Shown here in pieces: positions 7,551-16,100 of a stretch of DNA of 36,347 bases. A program made the position numbers and the translations under genes. Numbering within the stretch: position 1 is the first letter of the stretch; each line of letters starts with the position of its first letter. Source of the stretch: JBLHKW01 sp047618565 (GTDB lineage Bacteria > Planctomycetota > UBA1135 > GCA-002686595); the NCBI GenBank assembly GCA_047618565.1, contig JBLHKW010000036.1, forward strand, positions 1-36,347, written 5' to 3'. A model generated the notes under the pieces. The model did no database searches. It had not been told where the DNA came from and saw only the letters and a list, made by a program, of their open reading frames with translations.

Positions 7551-10232
7551 TCAACGCCGCTGGATATTTTTCAGCAGCACGACCCAATCCTCGCTCGGGT
7601 CGCCGGGGGCCGGGCCCAGGTTGCGGATGCCGCCACCCACGACGATTCTGGACTCACCTTCGAACTGGCCACTGCGCGGGTTGAACCAGCGCGCGCGGTA
7701 GCGGCCGGGCGCTCCGGTCAGGTTCAGCTGCCCGCTCTGCTGGGCATTCGGCATGTAGACCGCGTACGTATGCTCGGGCTTGGCGAACACCTGCCCGCCG
7801 CCGTAGTTGCCCGATTCACCGCTGAGCAGGCCGTCCGCGGGTTCCATCTCCCAGAAGGGCATGTGTTGCTGCATCAGCCGGCGGGCGAACCACATATAGT
7901 TCCACATGGCCTCGCGCGTGCCGAAGTCCTCGCAGCGCAGGTCACCGCCCAGGGGCAGGCTGTGGTAGCCCATGTACCACTCGACCTGGCCGCCGGAGAA
8001 GTACACGTCGTACAGCACGCGCTTGCGCAGGTCGTCCGCGTTCGTGCTCGTCAACCCGGTGTGGTACGGGTTGTTCTCGTCCATGTCGATCACCCACTTG
8101 TGGCCCATGGCCGCGGAGTGCGCGCGCCATTCCTCGGTGTGCGAGCCGGCCATGTCGGTGTCGTACTGGATCGAGGTGGCCGAGAAGAGCGGGTTGCCCG
8201 CGATGGCCTCGTAGTCCTGGAAATTGTTCGGGTGCGTGTGCACCGCGATCGGGTGGTCGTAGGCGTCCTGGGCGTCGATGTATGCGGCGAACTGGGTCAG
8301 CTCCGAGACGCTGTAGTCGTTCTCCTCCGAGAGGTTCCACTTGATCGCCAGCAGGTGCCCGAAGCGCGCGATCAGCTCGCGGTAGAAGAGCTTGCGCTCC
8401 GGCCCGAGATTGCCGCCGTCGAGCCAGTTCTCGTTGGCGCTCTCGGTCTCGGCCAGCACGAAGTGCAGCAGCAGCCCCTGCTCCTGGGCGTGGTTGAAGA
8501 CCCGGTTCCACTGATGCAGGCGCGAGACGTCGTAGTGGCACTTGTTGAAGACCGAGTTGCTGTACCCGACGAAGGGGCAGGTCTCCTGGCCGTCGCCGCC
8601 CAGGTTCATGGGCAGGAAGTAGATGGAGTTGACGTGCTTCTCGCCAAGATAGTTGAGCGCGCCGATCAGGCCGCGCGAGTCCACACCGGTCGTGTTGGAC
8701 GTGAACAGCGGGTCGCCCAGGTTCCAGTCGCTGATGTGCGCCGCGAACTCATGAATGATTCCGACGCCGCCGTTGTCCTGGATGTCGTCGAAGCCCTTGA
8801 AGCCCATCATATTCTCGGGGCTATCCGTGCCGCCCTTCAGGAAGTAGCCGCCGTCGCGGAACTTCAGGTAGTGCTCGCCCACGTACTCGAGGCGGCCCTT
8901 GCTCAGCAGGCCGGGCGCCGGAACGCGGTTGCTGAAGACGTAGAACTCGCCGCTGGCGCCGTCGAAGGCGGCCGGTTCGCCGGCGCTCGCGCCCAGGCTG
9001 ACGGCCACCTGGCTACCGCTGCGGAAGCTCGCCTGGTAGCTCCAGGGGCCACCCTCGTCGGCCGAGAAACGCGCCTTCCAGATGTCCCCGACGCCGTTGC
9101 CGTTGCCGTCCCCGTCGAAGAAGCCGGGCACTTCGTAGGTCTGGCCCGCGGGGCCCGTGAACGTGACCTGCAGCCGATAATCCAGGAACGGGTTCGGTTC
9201 CGCGTCCATCTCGCTGGCCGTCGGGCCCTGGAACCAGACCTCGAGCGGCTGCCACGCCACCGGCGCGCCGTGCACGCGGGCGTCGTTGTCCTCGACGACG
9301 TTGATCACGCCGTACTCGATGTCGAAGAGTGATTCCTCGGCATCGTCGCGAACGGTCAGCCTGACGGCCCGGGTCGTGCCTCCCAGAAGCCGAATCTTGG
9401 CCACGCCACTGTCGCGCGTGGTTCCCTCGACGTAGCGCACACCACGAACGTCCCAGCGGTAGCTCAGGCGCTGGCCCGCATCCGGATCGAACGAGGGTCC
9501 GGCGTTGAGCGTGATGACAGCATTGCTGCCGATTGCCGGAACCTCGTCCGGCGAGATGTTGAAGCGCGCCACGGGCGGGTGGTTGGTGGCCGTGCCCGGC
9601 GTCGTGCTCGACTCCGTTGCGCCCGGGTTCGATCCGTCCGGATGACCGGGCCTGAACAGGTGAAAGCGATCCATGCGGAAGTTCTCGGAGCGTCCCGAGA
9701 ACTCGATGCGGTGAACCCCGCCCGCCAGCTGGTAGCTGGCGGGCGGCTTGTTGTTGTTGTCGAGCTCGTGATTGGTGGCCCAGGTCCAGCTGTTGCGCGT
9801 GCCCGAGAAGGCCTTGATCCAGGTGCCACCGTCCATGCGCACCCAGGTGTCGTTCTCCTCGGTGCTGTCCGGGTGGTCGTGGTGGTTGCGAATCCGGAAG
9901 CTGTACTCGCCCGGCTCGTGGATCTCGAAATCGAAGCCGAAGATGCCCTGGCCGGGCGTGTTGAACAGGTTCGGGCCTTCCCACACGAGGTAGGACGATC
10001 CTGTGAACCCACCGACGTCGGTGCGCAGGGCCCAGGGAGCGGCAGCGTCGCTGGACTCCATCTCGATCACGACGATCCCGCTCGATTCCTGGAAGACGTC
10101 GTTCGATACGGCGGCTTCGGCGGCTGATGTCATCGCGAGTAGAGCAAGCACGCCCCACCCCAGGTTTGATTCACGGTGGGCGCGGCGCAGGGTCGTGACG
10201 ATCCCGCCGCACAGGCTGTTGCCAATGCTCAT
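7551..10232 (-). CDS. Secreted multidomain DUF5060/DUF4038-type putative glycosidase
   Basis: An 893-residue exported protein. A signal peptide ends near residue 40 (MTSAAEA). Residues about 45-195 form a carbohydrate-binding-like beta domain with an aromatic-rich tail (FRMDRFHLFRPG). Residues 218-312 look like a PKD/Ig-like domain (HPPVARF, SFDPDAGQRLSYRWDV). Residues 325-405 match the DUF5060 type (PLEVWFQGP, GDIWKARFSADEGGPWSY). From about 445 to 800 lies a TIM-barrel-like region of the DUF4038 type (GRLEYVGEHYLKFRDGGYF, later FVLAETES and WNLSEEND). The end resembles the short beta domain that closes such proteins. These are putative glycoside hydrolases acting on extracellular polysaccharide; I cannot assign catalytic residues. 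ATG 10232 was chosen because it opens the signal peptide and AGGAG lies six bases upstream. Confidence 0.8.
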   Translation of the reverse strand: MSIGNSLCGGIVTTLRRAHRESNLGWGVLALLAMTSAAEAAVSNDVFQESSGIVVIEMESSDAAAPWALRTDVGGFTGSSYLVWEGPNLFNTPGQGIFGFDFEIHEPGEYSFRIRNHHDHPDSTEENDTWVRMDGGTWIKAFSGTRNSWTWATNHELDNNNKPPASYQLAGGVHRIEFSGRSENFRMDRFHLFRPGHPDGSNPGATESSTTPGTATNHPPVARFNISPDEVPAIGSNAVITLNAGPSFDPDAGQRLSYRWDVRGVRYVEGTTRDSGVAKIRLLGGTTRAVRLTVRDDAEESLFDIEYGVINVVEDNDARVHGAPVAWQPLEVWFQGPTASEMDAEPNPFLDYRLQVTFTGPAGQTYEVPGFFDGDGNGNGVGDIWKARFSADEGGPWSYQASFRSGSQVAVSLGASAGEPAAFDGASGEFYVFSNRVPAPGLLSKGRLEYVGEHYLKFRDGGYFLKGGTDSPENMMGFKGFDDIQDNGGVGIIHEFAAHISDWNLGDPLFTSNTTGVDSRGLIGALNYLGEKHVNSIYFLPMNLGGDGQETCPFVGYSNSVFNKCHYDVSRLHQWNRVFNHAQEQGLLLHFVLAETESANENWLDGGNLGPERKLFYRELIARFGHLLAIKWNLSEENDYSVSELTQFAAYIDAQDAYDHPIAVHTHPNNFQDYEAIAGNPLFSATSIQYDTDMAGSHTEEWRAHSAAMGHKWVIDMDENNPYHTGLTSTNADDLRKRVLYDVYFSGGQVEWYMGYHSLPLGGDLRCEDFGTREAMWNYMWFARRLMQQHMPFWEMEPADGLLSGESGNYGGGQVFAKPEHTYAVYMPNAQQSGQLNLTGAPGRYRARWFNPRSGQFEGESRIVVGGGIRNLGPAPGDPSEDWVVLLKNIQRR

Positions 10233-10581
10233 CTCTGCTCCTGTTCTCCGGTCGGGCGGTCTGCTCCGTGGAGAGGTTCTACCCCGCTCCACACCGCACC
10301 TACATTCGTTCCCTGGCAGGGCCCTCGGCCCCCCCCCCCCCGGGATGTGTTGCAGGTCCCATCGGAGCGTTCCGGCCGCATTCTTGAACCCCACGCCGGC
10401 TTCTTTTCGTCGGCCTGGCGGCGAGCGCCTCGTTGCGAGCGTTCAGCCCACTCTGGTGCCTGCCCGGTCGCGCCTGGGGCCTCGAAACACTCCGGAGCAG
10501 CTCGAATACTCGCGCTCGGGGCGCGTCAGCGCGGGCTCGAAGTCACCCAACAAAGTGATGCGAATTCTCGGAGCGGGGCAC
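10233..10581. other. Intergenic region without a gene
   Basis: About 350 nt separate two divergent genes. It holds the AGGAG ribosome-binding site of the minus-strand glycosidase-like gene, a run of 13 C (10329-10341) and no open frame with coding character. The proposed -10 of the plus-strand gene begins at 10582. I see no clear -35 element or RNA gene. Confidence 0.6.
10329..10341 (+). repeat. Homopolymer tract of 13 C
   Basis: Thirteen consecutive C lie about 97 nt upstream of the glycosidase-like gene. Such tracts are prone to slippage in replication and in sequencing, so the exact length is uncertain. A promoter-spacing role is possible but unsupported. Confidence 0.9.
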
Positions 10582-10587
10582 TAGGAT
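10582..10587 (+). promoter_or_regulatory. -10-like TAGGAT, leaderless-type promoter candidate
   Basis: TAGGAT is followed by seven bases and ATG 10595, the same geometry as at 684-689. It overlaps the alternative ATG at 10586, which argues for the downstream start. No -35 is seen. Confidence 0.4.
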
Positions 10588-10594
10588 GCCCCCC

Positions 10595-11842
10595 ATGAAA
10601 GCGCTCAAAGTAGGTATGGACCCGGCGAACCAGGGCCGGCTGCCCCTGATCAGTACCCTCGGCCTGGCTGCCCTTTTCCTGGGCCTGTGTGCCTGTGGGG
10701 GATCGAGCGAGCAGGAACCGGCTGACGACGCGGGAGGCCTCACGGAGTCGACCGAGTGGCACGACCCGGAGACCCAGACCATGCGCAAGGCGCAGGGGGC
10801 GACCCGTTACGGCCGCCCCGAGGGGGATTGGACCTACTGGTACGAGAATGGCCAGAAGGCCCGTGAGGGAGCTTTCCGGGACGGGCTCGAGGAGGGCGTC
10901 TGGGTGACCTATTTCCGTGGAGGCGCCAAGCAGATCGAGCAGACCTATGCCGCCGGCCAGCTCGACGGGGTCGAGCTGGTCCTGTACGAGTCCGGCGCGA
11001 AGCGGGCCGAGGGAAACTATGCCCGCGGCAAGAAGCGCGGCGACTTCCAGGAGTGGCACGAGAACGGGAAGCTGATGTCGAAGCAGGGCTTCGCCAAGGA
11101 CATTCCGCAGGGCACGCACGAGCGTTGGCATGACAGCGGTGACAAGGCGTTCGAGCTGACGTTCAAGGCAGGCAAGCGCGATGGGCTGGAGCTCCAGTGG
11201 CATCCGGGCAACGCCAAGAGGGCCGAGATCCGCTGGGAGGCCGGCATGCGTGTCGGCGAAACGACCGGCTGGCATCCGAACGGTCAGAAGCAGCTCAGCG
11301 GTCGCTACGAGAACAATCAACCCGTGGGTAGCTGGACCAGCTGGCACCCGAACGGGACGAAATCCCAGGAAGGTACCCACGACGCCGAGGGCCGGAAGAC
11401 CGGCGAGTGGTTGACCTGGCACGAGAACGGCCAGGTCTCGAACAAGGCGGTCTTCGCGGACGGCGTTCCGGAAGGAGTCGCGGAGACCTGGTTCGAGGAC
11501 GGGGTGCTGGCGGAGCGCGTCGAGCTCACCGCCGGCCGCGTTGAGGGTGTCCTGCACGCCTGGTATCCCGATGGTGCACCGCGTCGGGCGGTGACCTACG
11601 ATGAAGGCCAGGAGGCTGGCCTGGTGCGCGCATGGCACGCAGACGGTACCCCCGAAGTGCATGGTGCGTCGGCGGCTGGCCAGCGTGAAGGCGCCTGGTT
11701 CATCTGGGACGTGGACGGCACCCTGAACGTGGAAGAGACCGGCATCTACGCGGCCGGCGAGCGCATCGGCGACCTGACGCCGGAGCAGGCTGCGCAGGCC
11801 GCTGAAATCGGTCAGCAGCGCGTCGAGAGCATGCCGGAATGA
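10595..11842 (+). CDS. Large MORN_2-repeat lipoprotein coupled to glyA
   Basis: A 415-residue lipoprotein. A hydrophobic segment ends in LCAC, a good lipobox. About 13 tandem 23-25-residue repeats of the MORN_2 / YwqK type fill the rest, each with a core like GxWxxWHxNGQxxxxGxYxxGxxxG (for example GSWTSWHPNGTKSQEG and GDWTYWYENGQKAREG). The repeats should fold as a continuous beta-hairpin sheet. It is a long relative of the 155-residue protein at the start of the window. Its stop overlaps the glyA start in an ATGA, so the two are co-transcribed and probably translationally coupled, an odd partner for a folate enzyme. ATG 10586 is an alternative start. The function is unknown; the YwqK 'antitoxin' label is only a family name. 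Confidence 0.85.
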   Translation: MKALKVGMDPANQGRLPLISTLGLAALFLGLCACGGSSEQEPADDAGGLTESTEWHDPETQTMRKAQGATRYGRPEGDWTYWYENGQKAREGAFRDGLEEGVWVTYFRGGAKQIEQTYAAGQLDGVELVLYESGAKRAEGNYARGKKRGDFQEWHENGKLMSKQGFAKDIPQGTHERWHDSGDKAFELTFKAGKRDGLELQWHPGNAKRAEIRWEAGMRVGETTGWHPNGQKQLSGRYENNQPVGSWTSWHPNGTKSQEGTHDAEGRKTGEWLTWHENGQVSNKAVFADGVPEGVAETWFEDGVLAERVELTAGRVEGVLHAWYPDGAPRRAVTYDEGQEAGLVRAWHADGTPEVHGASAAGQREGAWFIWDVDGTLNVEETGIYAAGERIGDLTPEQAAQAAEIGQQRVESMPE

Positions 11843-13089
11843 ATCAGCCGACGTTCGAGCGCAGCGACACCGAGGTCTGGGCCGCGGTGGACGCGGAGAC
11901 TGTTCGCCAGGAGGCGCAACTTGAGTTGATCGCTTCCGAGAACCACACCTCGGCCGAGGTCATGGGCGCCGTGGGGACGGTGCTGACGAACAAGTACGCC
12001 GAGGGCTATCCGGGCCGGCGCTACTACGGCGGCTGTGAGCACGTCGATACCGTGGAGCAGCTCGCCCGGGATCGCGCCAAGGAACTGTTCGGCGCGACCC
12101 ACGCGAACGTCCAGCCGCACAGTGGCAGCCAGGCCAACATGGGAGCCCTGATGGCGCTCTGCGAACCCGGCGATAGGGTCCTGGCCATGTCGCTGGACCA
12201 CGGCGGTCACCTGTCCCACGGGCACCCCAAGAACTTCTCCGGGGCCTACTACGACTTCCATGCCTACGGGGTCGAGCGCGAGACCGAGCGCATCGAGATG
12301 GATCAGGTGCGCGTGCTGGCCCTCGAGCTGCGCCCGAAGCTGATCCTGGCGGGCGCCTCCGCGTATTCACGCGTGATCGACTTCGAGGCCTTCGCCGCGA
12401 TCGCACGCGAGGTGGGCGCGCATCTCATGGTGGACATGGCGCACATCGCGGGCCTGGTGGCGGCGGGCCTGCACCCGTCTCCGGTTCCTCACGCGGATGT
12501 GGTCACGATGACAACCCACAAGACCCTGCGCGGCCCGCGTGGTGGGCTGATCACGACCACCAAACAGTTCATCAAGAAGGTCAACAGCGCGATCTTTCCC
12601 GGTGGCCAGGGCGGACCGTTGATGCACGTCATCGCTGCCAAGGCGATCGCCTTGCGCGAGGCTGCACAGCCGAGCTTCGTCGACTACCAGAAGCACGTCG
12701 TCGCGAACGCCGCGATCCTGGCCGAGACGCTTCAGGCGCGTGGCCTGCGCATCGTCTCGGGCGGGACCGACAATCACGTCATGCTGCTCGACGTCACGAG
12801 CTGCGGGCTCTCCGGCGCCGCGGCCGAGGACGCGCTGCACGCGGTGGACATCACCGCGAACAAGAACCTGATTCCCTACGACCAGCGGCCGCCGATGGAG
12901 GCCTCGGGCGTGCGCCTGGGGTCGGCTGCCGTCACCACCCGTGGACTGCGGCAGGCCGAGATGACCACTCTCGGTGGGTGGATCGCGGACATTCTTGAAG
13001 CGCCCGCAGATACGTCTGTCGCCGAGCGCGTGCGCTCCGGCGTGGCGGAGATGGCCGCCGCGTTCACGATCTATCCCGCCAAGGCCTGA
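11839..13089 (+). CDS. glyA: Serine hydroxymethyltransferase
   Basis: A 416-residue PLP enzyme that interconverts serine and glycine with transfer of a one-carbon unit to tetrahydrofolate; cytosolic. The PLP-binding lysine is Lys228 in TTHKTLRGPRGG. Other family blocks are IASENHTS, NKYAEGYPGRRYYGG, PHSGSQAN, MVDMAHIAGLVAAG and IFPGGQGGP near the substrate site. Length and motif order match bacterial GlyA throughout. The start ATG overlaps the stop of the MORN_2 lipoprotein gene by 4 nt (ATGA). Glycine and one-carbon units feed purine synthesis, and purC and purE lie 2 kb away on the other strand, but the two units converge and are not co-transcribed. Confidence 0.97.
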   Translation: MNQPTFERSDTEVWAAVDAETVRQEAQLELIASENHTSAEVMGAVGTVLTNKYAEGYPGRRYYGGCEHVDTVEQLARDRAKELFGATHANVQPHSGSQANMGALMALCEPGDRVLAMSLDHGGHLSHGHPKNFSGAYYDFHAYGVERETERIEMDQVRVLALELRPKLILAGASAYSRVIDFEAFAAIAREVGAHLMVDMAHIAGLVAAGLHPSPVPHADVVTMTTHKTLRGPRGGLITTTKQFIKKVNSAIFPGGQGGPLMHVIAAKAIALREAAQPSFVDYQKHVVANAAILAETLQARGLRIVSGGTDNHVMLLDVTSCGLSGAAAEDALHAVDITANKNLIPYDQRPPMEASGVRLGSAAVTTRGLRQAEMTTLGGWIADILEAPADTSVAERVRSGVAEMAAAFTIYPAKA

Positions 13090-13124
13090 CGCCGCAATAC
13101 GGGCCGACTCGGGCGCGGTCCTTC

Positions 13125-13340
13125 TTAGCCGGCGGGCGTCTTCTCGTACCCGAGTTCCTTGAGGATCTCGAGCACCTCACTCCAGTTCGGAAAGGGGCGC
13201 CCCTGCTGTCGCTTGTACTCGTCGATGGCGGTGATGAAGTCGACCAGGTCGGCGCTCATCTCATCGGGCCTCGGGCTGGCCGCCTTCTTCTTGGGCGCGG
13301 AACTAGCGGAACTACCGGTGGTCTTGCGCTTGGCGCTCAT
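13125..13340 (-). CDS. Small conserved-looking protein with Lys-rich tail
   Basis: A 71-residue protein with a Lys/Ser/Ala-rich N-terminal tail (APKKKAASPRP) and a compact C-terminal half: MSADLVDFITAIDEYKRQ, then GRPFPNWSEVLEILKELGY. The C-terminal part looks like a small helical domain. I recall similar short 'FxxAIDxYKRxxxRPFPxWSEVLEIxxxLGY' proteins in planctomycetes, but cannot verify this. The start at ATG 13340 removes an upstream extension that lacks coding character. It lies downstream of mtnA on the same strand (153 nt gap) and may be the last gene of the purC-purE-mtnA run, or separate. The basic tail could contact nucleic acid; that is a guess. Confidence 0.65.
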   Translation of the reverse strand: MSAKRKTTGSSASSAPKKKAASPRPDEMSADLVDFITAIDEYKRQQGRPFPNWSEVLEILKELGYEKTPAG

Positions 13341-13493
13341 GGGCTCAATCTCGCTGCGAGGCTTTTGGGGGAGGCGGAACCCGCACGGGCGAAGTGCACG
13401 CTTGCGATCCGTCCCATGCCATCGGCTTCCGGGCCATGGCTTCTGAACCCCTATTGGGTCCCCGTGCACCGCTCCGGAGGGCCTGAGCCCGCC

Positions 13494-14585
13494 TCAGCTG
13501 GCCTGCGCGGCCCCCAAGGCCAGCGCGGCCTCCACTTTTTCCATGGTGGGCTGCTCGATCAGACCAACCTCCGTGATGATACCGGTCACCAGGCGCGCCG
13601 GCGTCACGTCGAATGCCGGGTTGTAGACCTTGACCCCTTCGGGTGCCGTGCGCCGTCCAAAGCCCTCGGTGATTTCCCTCGGATCGCGCTCCTCGATGGG
13701 GATCAGATCGCCGCTGTCGAGCTTCGCGTCGAAGGTGGAGAGCGGAGCCACCACGTAGAAGGGGACACCGTGTTCCTTGGCGGCCAGGGCCACCGAGTAG
13801 GTCCCGATCTTGTTGCACACGTCGCCGTTGCGCGCGATGCGATCCGAGCCGACGAAGACGGCGTCGATCTTGCCCTCGTACATGACGCGCGCCGCCATGC
13901 TGTCGGTGATCAAGGTCACGTCGATGCCCTCCTGCATCAGCTCCCAGGCCGTGAGCCGGGCGCCCTGAAGTAGGGGCCGCGTCTCGTCTGCGTACACCGA
14001 GACGCGTTTCCCGCTGGCCGCCGCCCGGTAGATCGGCGCCAGGGCTGTACCGATGCCAGCGGTGGCCAGGGCCCCGGCGTTGCAGTGGGTCAGGATCGTG
14101 GCACCGTCCGCGATCAGTTCGGCCCCGATGTCGCCCATGCGCATGCAGGTGTCCTGATCGCCCTTGCAGATGTCATGGGCTTCCGTGAGCAGCGTGGCGA
14201 GCATCGTCGGCGTGTCCTCGCCCGCCGCACGTGCGCGCTCGGCCCGGGCCACCATGCGTTCCAGGGCCCAGAACAGGTTGACCGCCGTCGGACGCGATCC
14301 GGCCAGGTAGTCGGCCTGCTTCCTGAGCCGCGCCATGAAGGCATCCGGTGCATCACCGCTCCCGTCCTGTATCCCGAGCATCAGCCCGTATGCCGCGGCG
14401 ACACCGATGGCCGGCGCGCCACGCACCGCCAGCCGGCGGATGCCATCGAACATGGCCCCTATATCGCGCACCTCGAGCACTTCGCTTCCGCCCGGGCCGT
14501 TGCCGGCCGCCGGGAGCAGGGTCTGCTCGATCATGCGCACGTGGCCGTCCAGGCCGCCCTGCCAGCTTAGAGTTTCAATCGCCAT
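13494..14585 (-). CDS. mtnA: Methylthioribose-1-phosphate isomerase
   Basis: A 363-residue enzyme of the methionine salvage pathway, converting 5-methylthioribose 1-phosphate to 5-methylthioribulose 1-phosphate. It belongs to the eIF2B-like family. The catalytic cysteine is Cys168 in THCNAGALAT and the catalytic aspartate is Asp248 in VGSDRIARNGDVCNKIGT. RGAPAIGVAAAYG (55-67) and ADETRPLLQGARLTAWEL (199-216) are further family blocks. The start lies 15 nt after the purE stop, so it is probably in one transcript with purC and purE. No other methionine-salvage gene is in the window. The eIF2B-like relatives (such as ribose-1,5-bisphosphate isomerase) are less likely given the motif match. Confidence 0.95.
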   Translation of the reverse strand: MAIETLSWQGGLDGHVRMIEQTLLPAAGNGPGGSEVLEVRDIGAMFDGIRRLAVRGAPAIGVAAAYGLMLGIQDGSGDAPDAFMARLRKQADYLAGSRPTAVNLFWALERMVARAERARAAGEDTPTMLATLLTEAHDICKGDQDTCMRMGDIGAELIADGATILTHCNAGALATAGIGTALAPIYRAAASGKRVSVYADETRPLLQGARLTAWELMQEGIDVTLITDSMAARVMYEGKIDAVFVGSDRIARNGDVCNKIGTYSVALAAKEHGVPFYVVAPLSTFDAKLDSGDLIPIEERDPREITEGFGRRTAPEGVKVYNPAFDVTPARLVTGIITEVGLIEQPTMEKVEAALALGAAQAS

Positions 14586-14600
14586 GGGGTGAGATCGTCG

Positions 14601-15095
14601 TCAGGCCGTTTTCTCTTTAACCCGAGCGTCTTTCACACGCACTTTGGCCGCCTGGTCCTCCCGGAACTTGACCAACCGCTCGGCCAGGCCCGGGTCGCTC
14701 AGGGCCAGGATACGGGCGGCCATCAGGGCCGCGTTGACCGGTCCGCCGGCACCGGTGCCAAAGGTTGCCACGGGGACTCCGCCGGGCATCTGAACCGTCG
14801 AGAGCAGGGCGTCCAGCCCACCCAGGGGCGGATTGTCCATTGGAATGCCGAGCACGGGATAGTCCGTGTGGGCCGCGACCACACCCGCCAGGTGCGCCGC
14901 GCCGCCGGCCGCGCAGATGAACACCTTGATGCCCTTGGTGTCGGCGCTCTCCACGAACTGGATCAGCTCCTGGGGCGTGCGATGGGCGGAGAGGACGCGC
15001 GCCTCGAAGGGGATCTCTAGCTTGCGCAGCGCCTTCAGGCCACCCTCGAGACGCTCGAGATCCGAATCGGATCCCATCAAAAATGCGACGGTCAT
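14601..15095 (-). CDS. purE: N5-carboxyaminoimidazole ribonucleotide mutase (class I PurE)
   Basis: A 164-residue PurE that moves the carboxyl group of N5-CAIR to give CAIR in purine synthesis. The phosphate-binding loop GSDSDL is at 8-13, the catalytic histidine is His38 in SAHRTP, and the AAGGAAHLAGVVAAHT and IPMDNPPLGGLDALLSTVQMP blocks follow. The last 20 residues form a Lys-rich tail beyond the usual end. It overlaps purC by 4 nt (the ATG lies in the purC stop region), implying translational coupling. The next enzyme in the pathway is SAICAR synthetase, encoded by that neighbour. No purK is seen in the window. Confidence 0.95.
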   Translation of the reverse strand: MTVAFLMGSDSDLERLEGGLKALRKLEIPFEARVLSAHRTPQELIQFVESADTKGIKVFICAAGGAAHLAGVVAAHTDYPVLGIPMDNPPLGGLDALLSTVQMPGGVPVATFGTGAGGPVNAALMAARILALSDPGLAERLVKFREDQAAKVRVKDARVKEKTA

Positions 15096-16006
15096 GAGGA
15101 CACCTCCAGGGGGGTCGAACCGGTGATGCGCTCGCAGACCTCGAGGTACTTGTCCGAGACCTTCTGAAGGACCGCCGCGTCGAGCGCGGGTGCCGGGGCC
15201 TCCTTGTTCCAGTCCAGAGTCTCGAGATGGTCGCGCAGGATTTGCTTGTCAAAACTCGGTGGGCTGATGCCCACACGGTAGTCCTCGTTGGCCCAGAAGC
15301 GTGAGCTATCGGGGGTCAACGCCTCGTCGATCAGCATCAGCTTGCCGTCGCACATGCCGAACTCGAACTTGGTGTCAGCCAGCCGGATGCCGAGTCCCTT
15401 GAGGGTCTCGGTTCCGTGCGCGAAGAGCGCCAGTGCAACCTTCTCGGCCTGGTCGAAGTGCTCCGCACCGACCATCTCGCGCGCCTCACCCGGGGTCAGC
15501 GGTCGGTCGTGAACCTCTTCCTTCGTGGTCGGCGTCAGGATCGGCTGCGGCAGTTGCTGCGCCAGTTCGAGGCCGGCGGGCAGGTCGATACCGCAGACCG
15601 TCTGGGTCTTCTGGTACTCCTTCCAGCCGGAGCCCGCGATGTACCCGCGCACGACCCATTCGACCGGGTCGGGCTTGGCGCGCTTCACGAACATGATGCG
15701 CGAGCGCCAGCGCTCGCGCCATTCCGGGGCGAGCCCTTCGATCGCATCCACATCGGTGTGGACCAGGTGATTCGCGATAATATGGCCGGTCGTGGCGAAC
15801 CAGTGCGCGGCGATCGAGGTCAGGACGGCGCCCTTGTTGGGGATGCCGGCATCCATGACCACATCGAACGCGGAGACGCGGTCGCTGGTGACGAAGAGCA
15901 GGTGGTCGGGGCCGGCCGCGTAGATGTCGCGCACCTTGCCGGAGGCTACGAGTTCGAAACCCTCGGGGCCGCCATCGCGGCCGAGGTAGACGGATTCTTG
16001 TGACAT
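15092..16006 (-). CDS. purC: Phosphoribosylaminoimidazole-succinocarboxamide synthase
   Basis: A 304-residue SAICAR synthetase, which joins CAIR and aspartate using ATP in purine synthesis. Family blocks: ASGKVRDIY at 22-30, FVTSDRVSAFDVVM at 38-51, VVRGYIAGSGWKEYQ with the nucleotide-site region, LADTKFEFG and LIDEALTPDSSRFW. The length is typical of the ~300-residue form. It is first in a purC-purE-mtnA run on the minus strand. Its ATG overlaps by 2 nt an ATG of the opposite-strand frame of aroA, but the true aroA start is probably further downstream. I found no clear promoter for purC in the 50 nt upstream. Confidence 0.96.
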   Translation of the reverse strand: MSQESVYLGRDGGPEGFELVASGKVRDIYAAGPDHLLFVTSDRVSAFDVVMDAGIPNKGAVLTSIAAHWFATTGHIIANHLVHTDVDAIEGLAPEWRERWRSRIMFVKRAKPDPVEWVVRGYIAGSGWKEYQKTQTVCGIDLPAGLELAQQLPQPILTPTTKEEVHDRPLTPGEAREMVGAEHFDQAEKVALALFAHGTETLKGLGIRLADTKFEFGMCDGKLMLIDEALTPDSSRFWANEDYRVGISPPSFDKQILRDHLETLDWNKEAPAPALDAAVLQKVSDKYLEVCERITGSTPLEVSS

Positions 16007-16059
16007 GGATCAGCTTGGGGTTGGGGGGAGCGCGGAGTATGGCAGGGGCTCGCGGGCGC

Positions 16060-16065
16060 TACAAT
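16060..16065 (+). promoter_or_regulatory. -10-like TACAAT of aroA
   Basis: TACAAT is close to the consensus -10. Transcription would start near 16072, after the in-frame ATG at 16005, so that ATG could not be used from this promoter. The result agrees with a TTG start at 16101. Confidence 0.5.
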
Positions 16066-16086
16066 CCACAGCGGGCATTCGCGCCC

Positions 16087-16093
16087 GGTGGAG
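16087..16093 (+). promoter_or_regulatory. Ribosome-binding site deciding the aroA start
   Basis: GGTGGAG lies seven bases before TTG 16101 in the aroA frame. It is the best Shine-Dalgarno match in the region and has no ATG in frame at proper spacing. Confidence 0.5.
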
Positions 16094-16100
16094 TTTCCAA

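Noticed and set aside
7245..9332. 695-residue plus-strand open frame
   Set aside because: It is antisense to the sulfatase-like and glycosidase-like genes, has no recognisable domain, and reflects the GC-rich codon bias of the real genes.
10595..11842. Repeats suggesting a CRISPR array or DNA repeat locus
   Set aside because: The repetition is at the protein level (MORN_2 units); the DNA units are too diverged and have no spacers.
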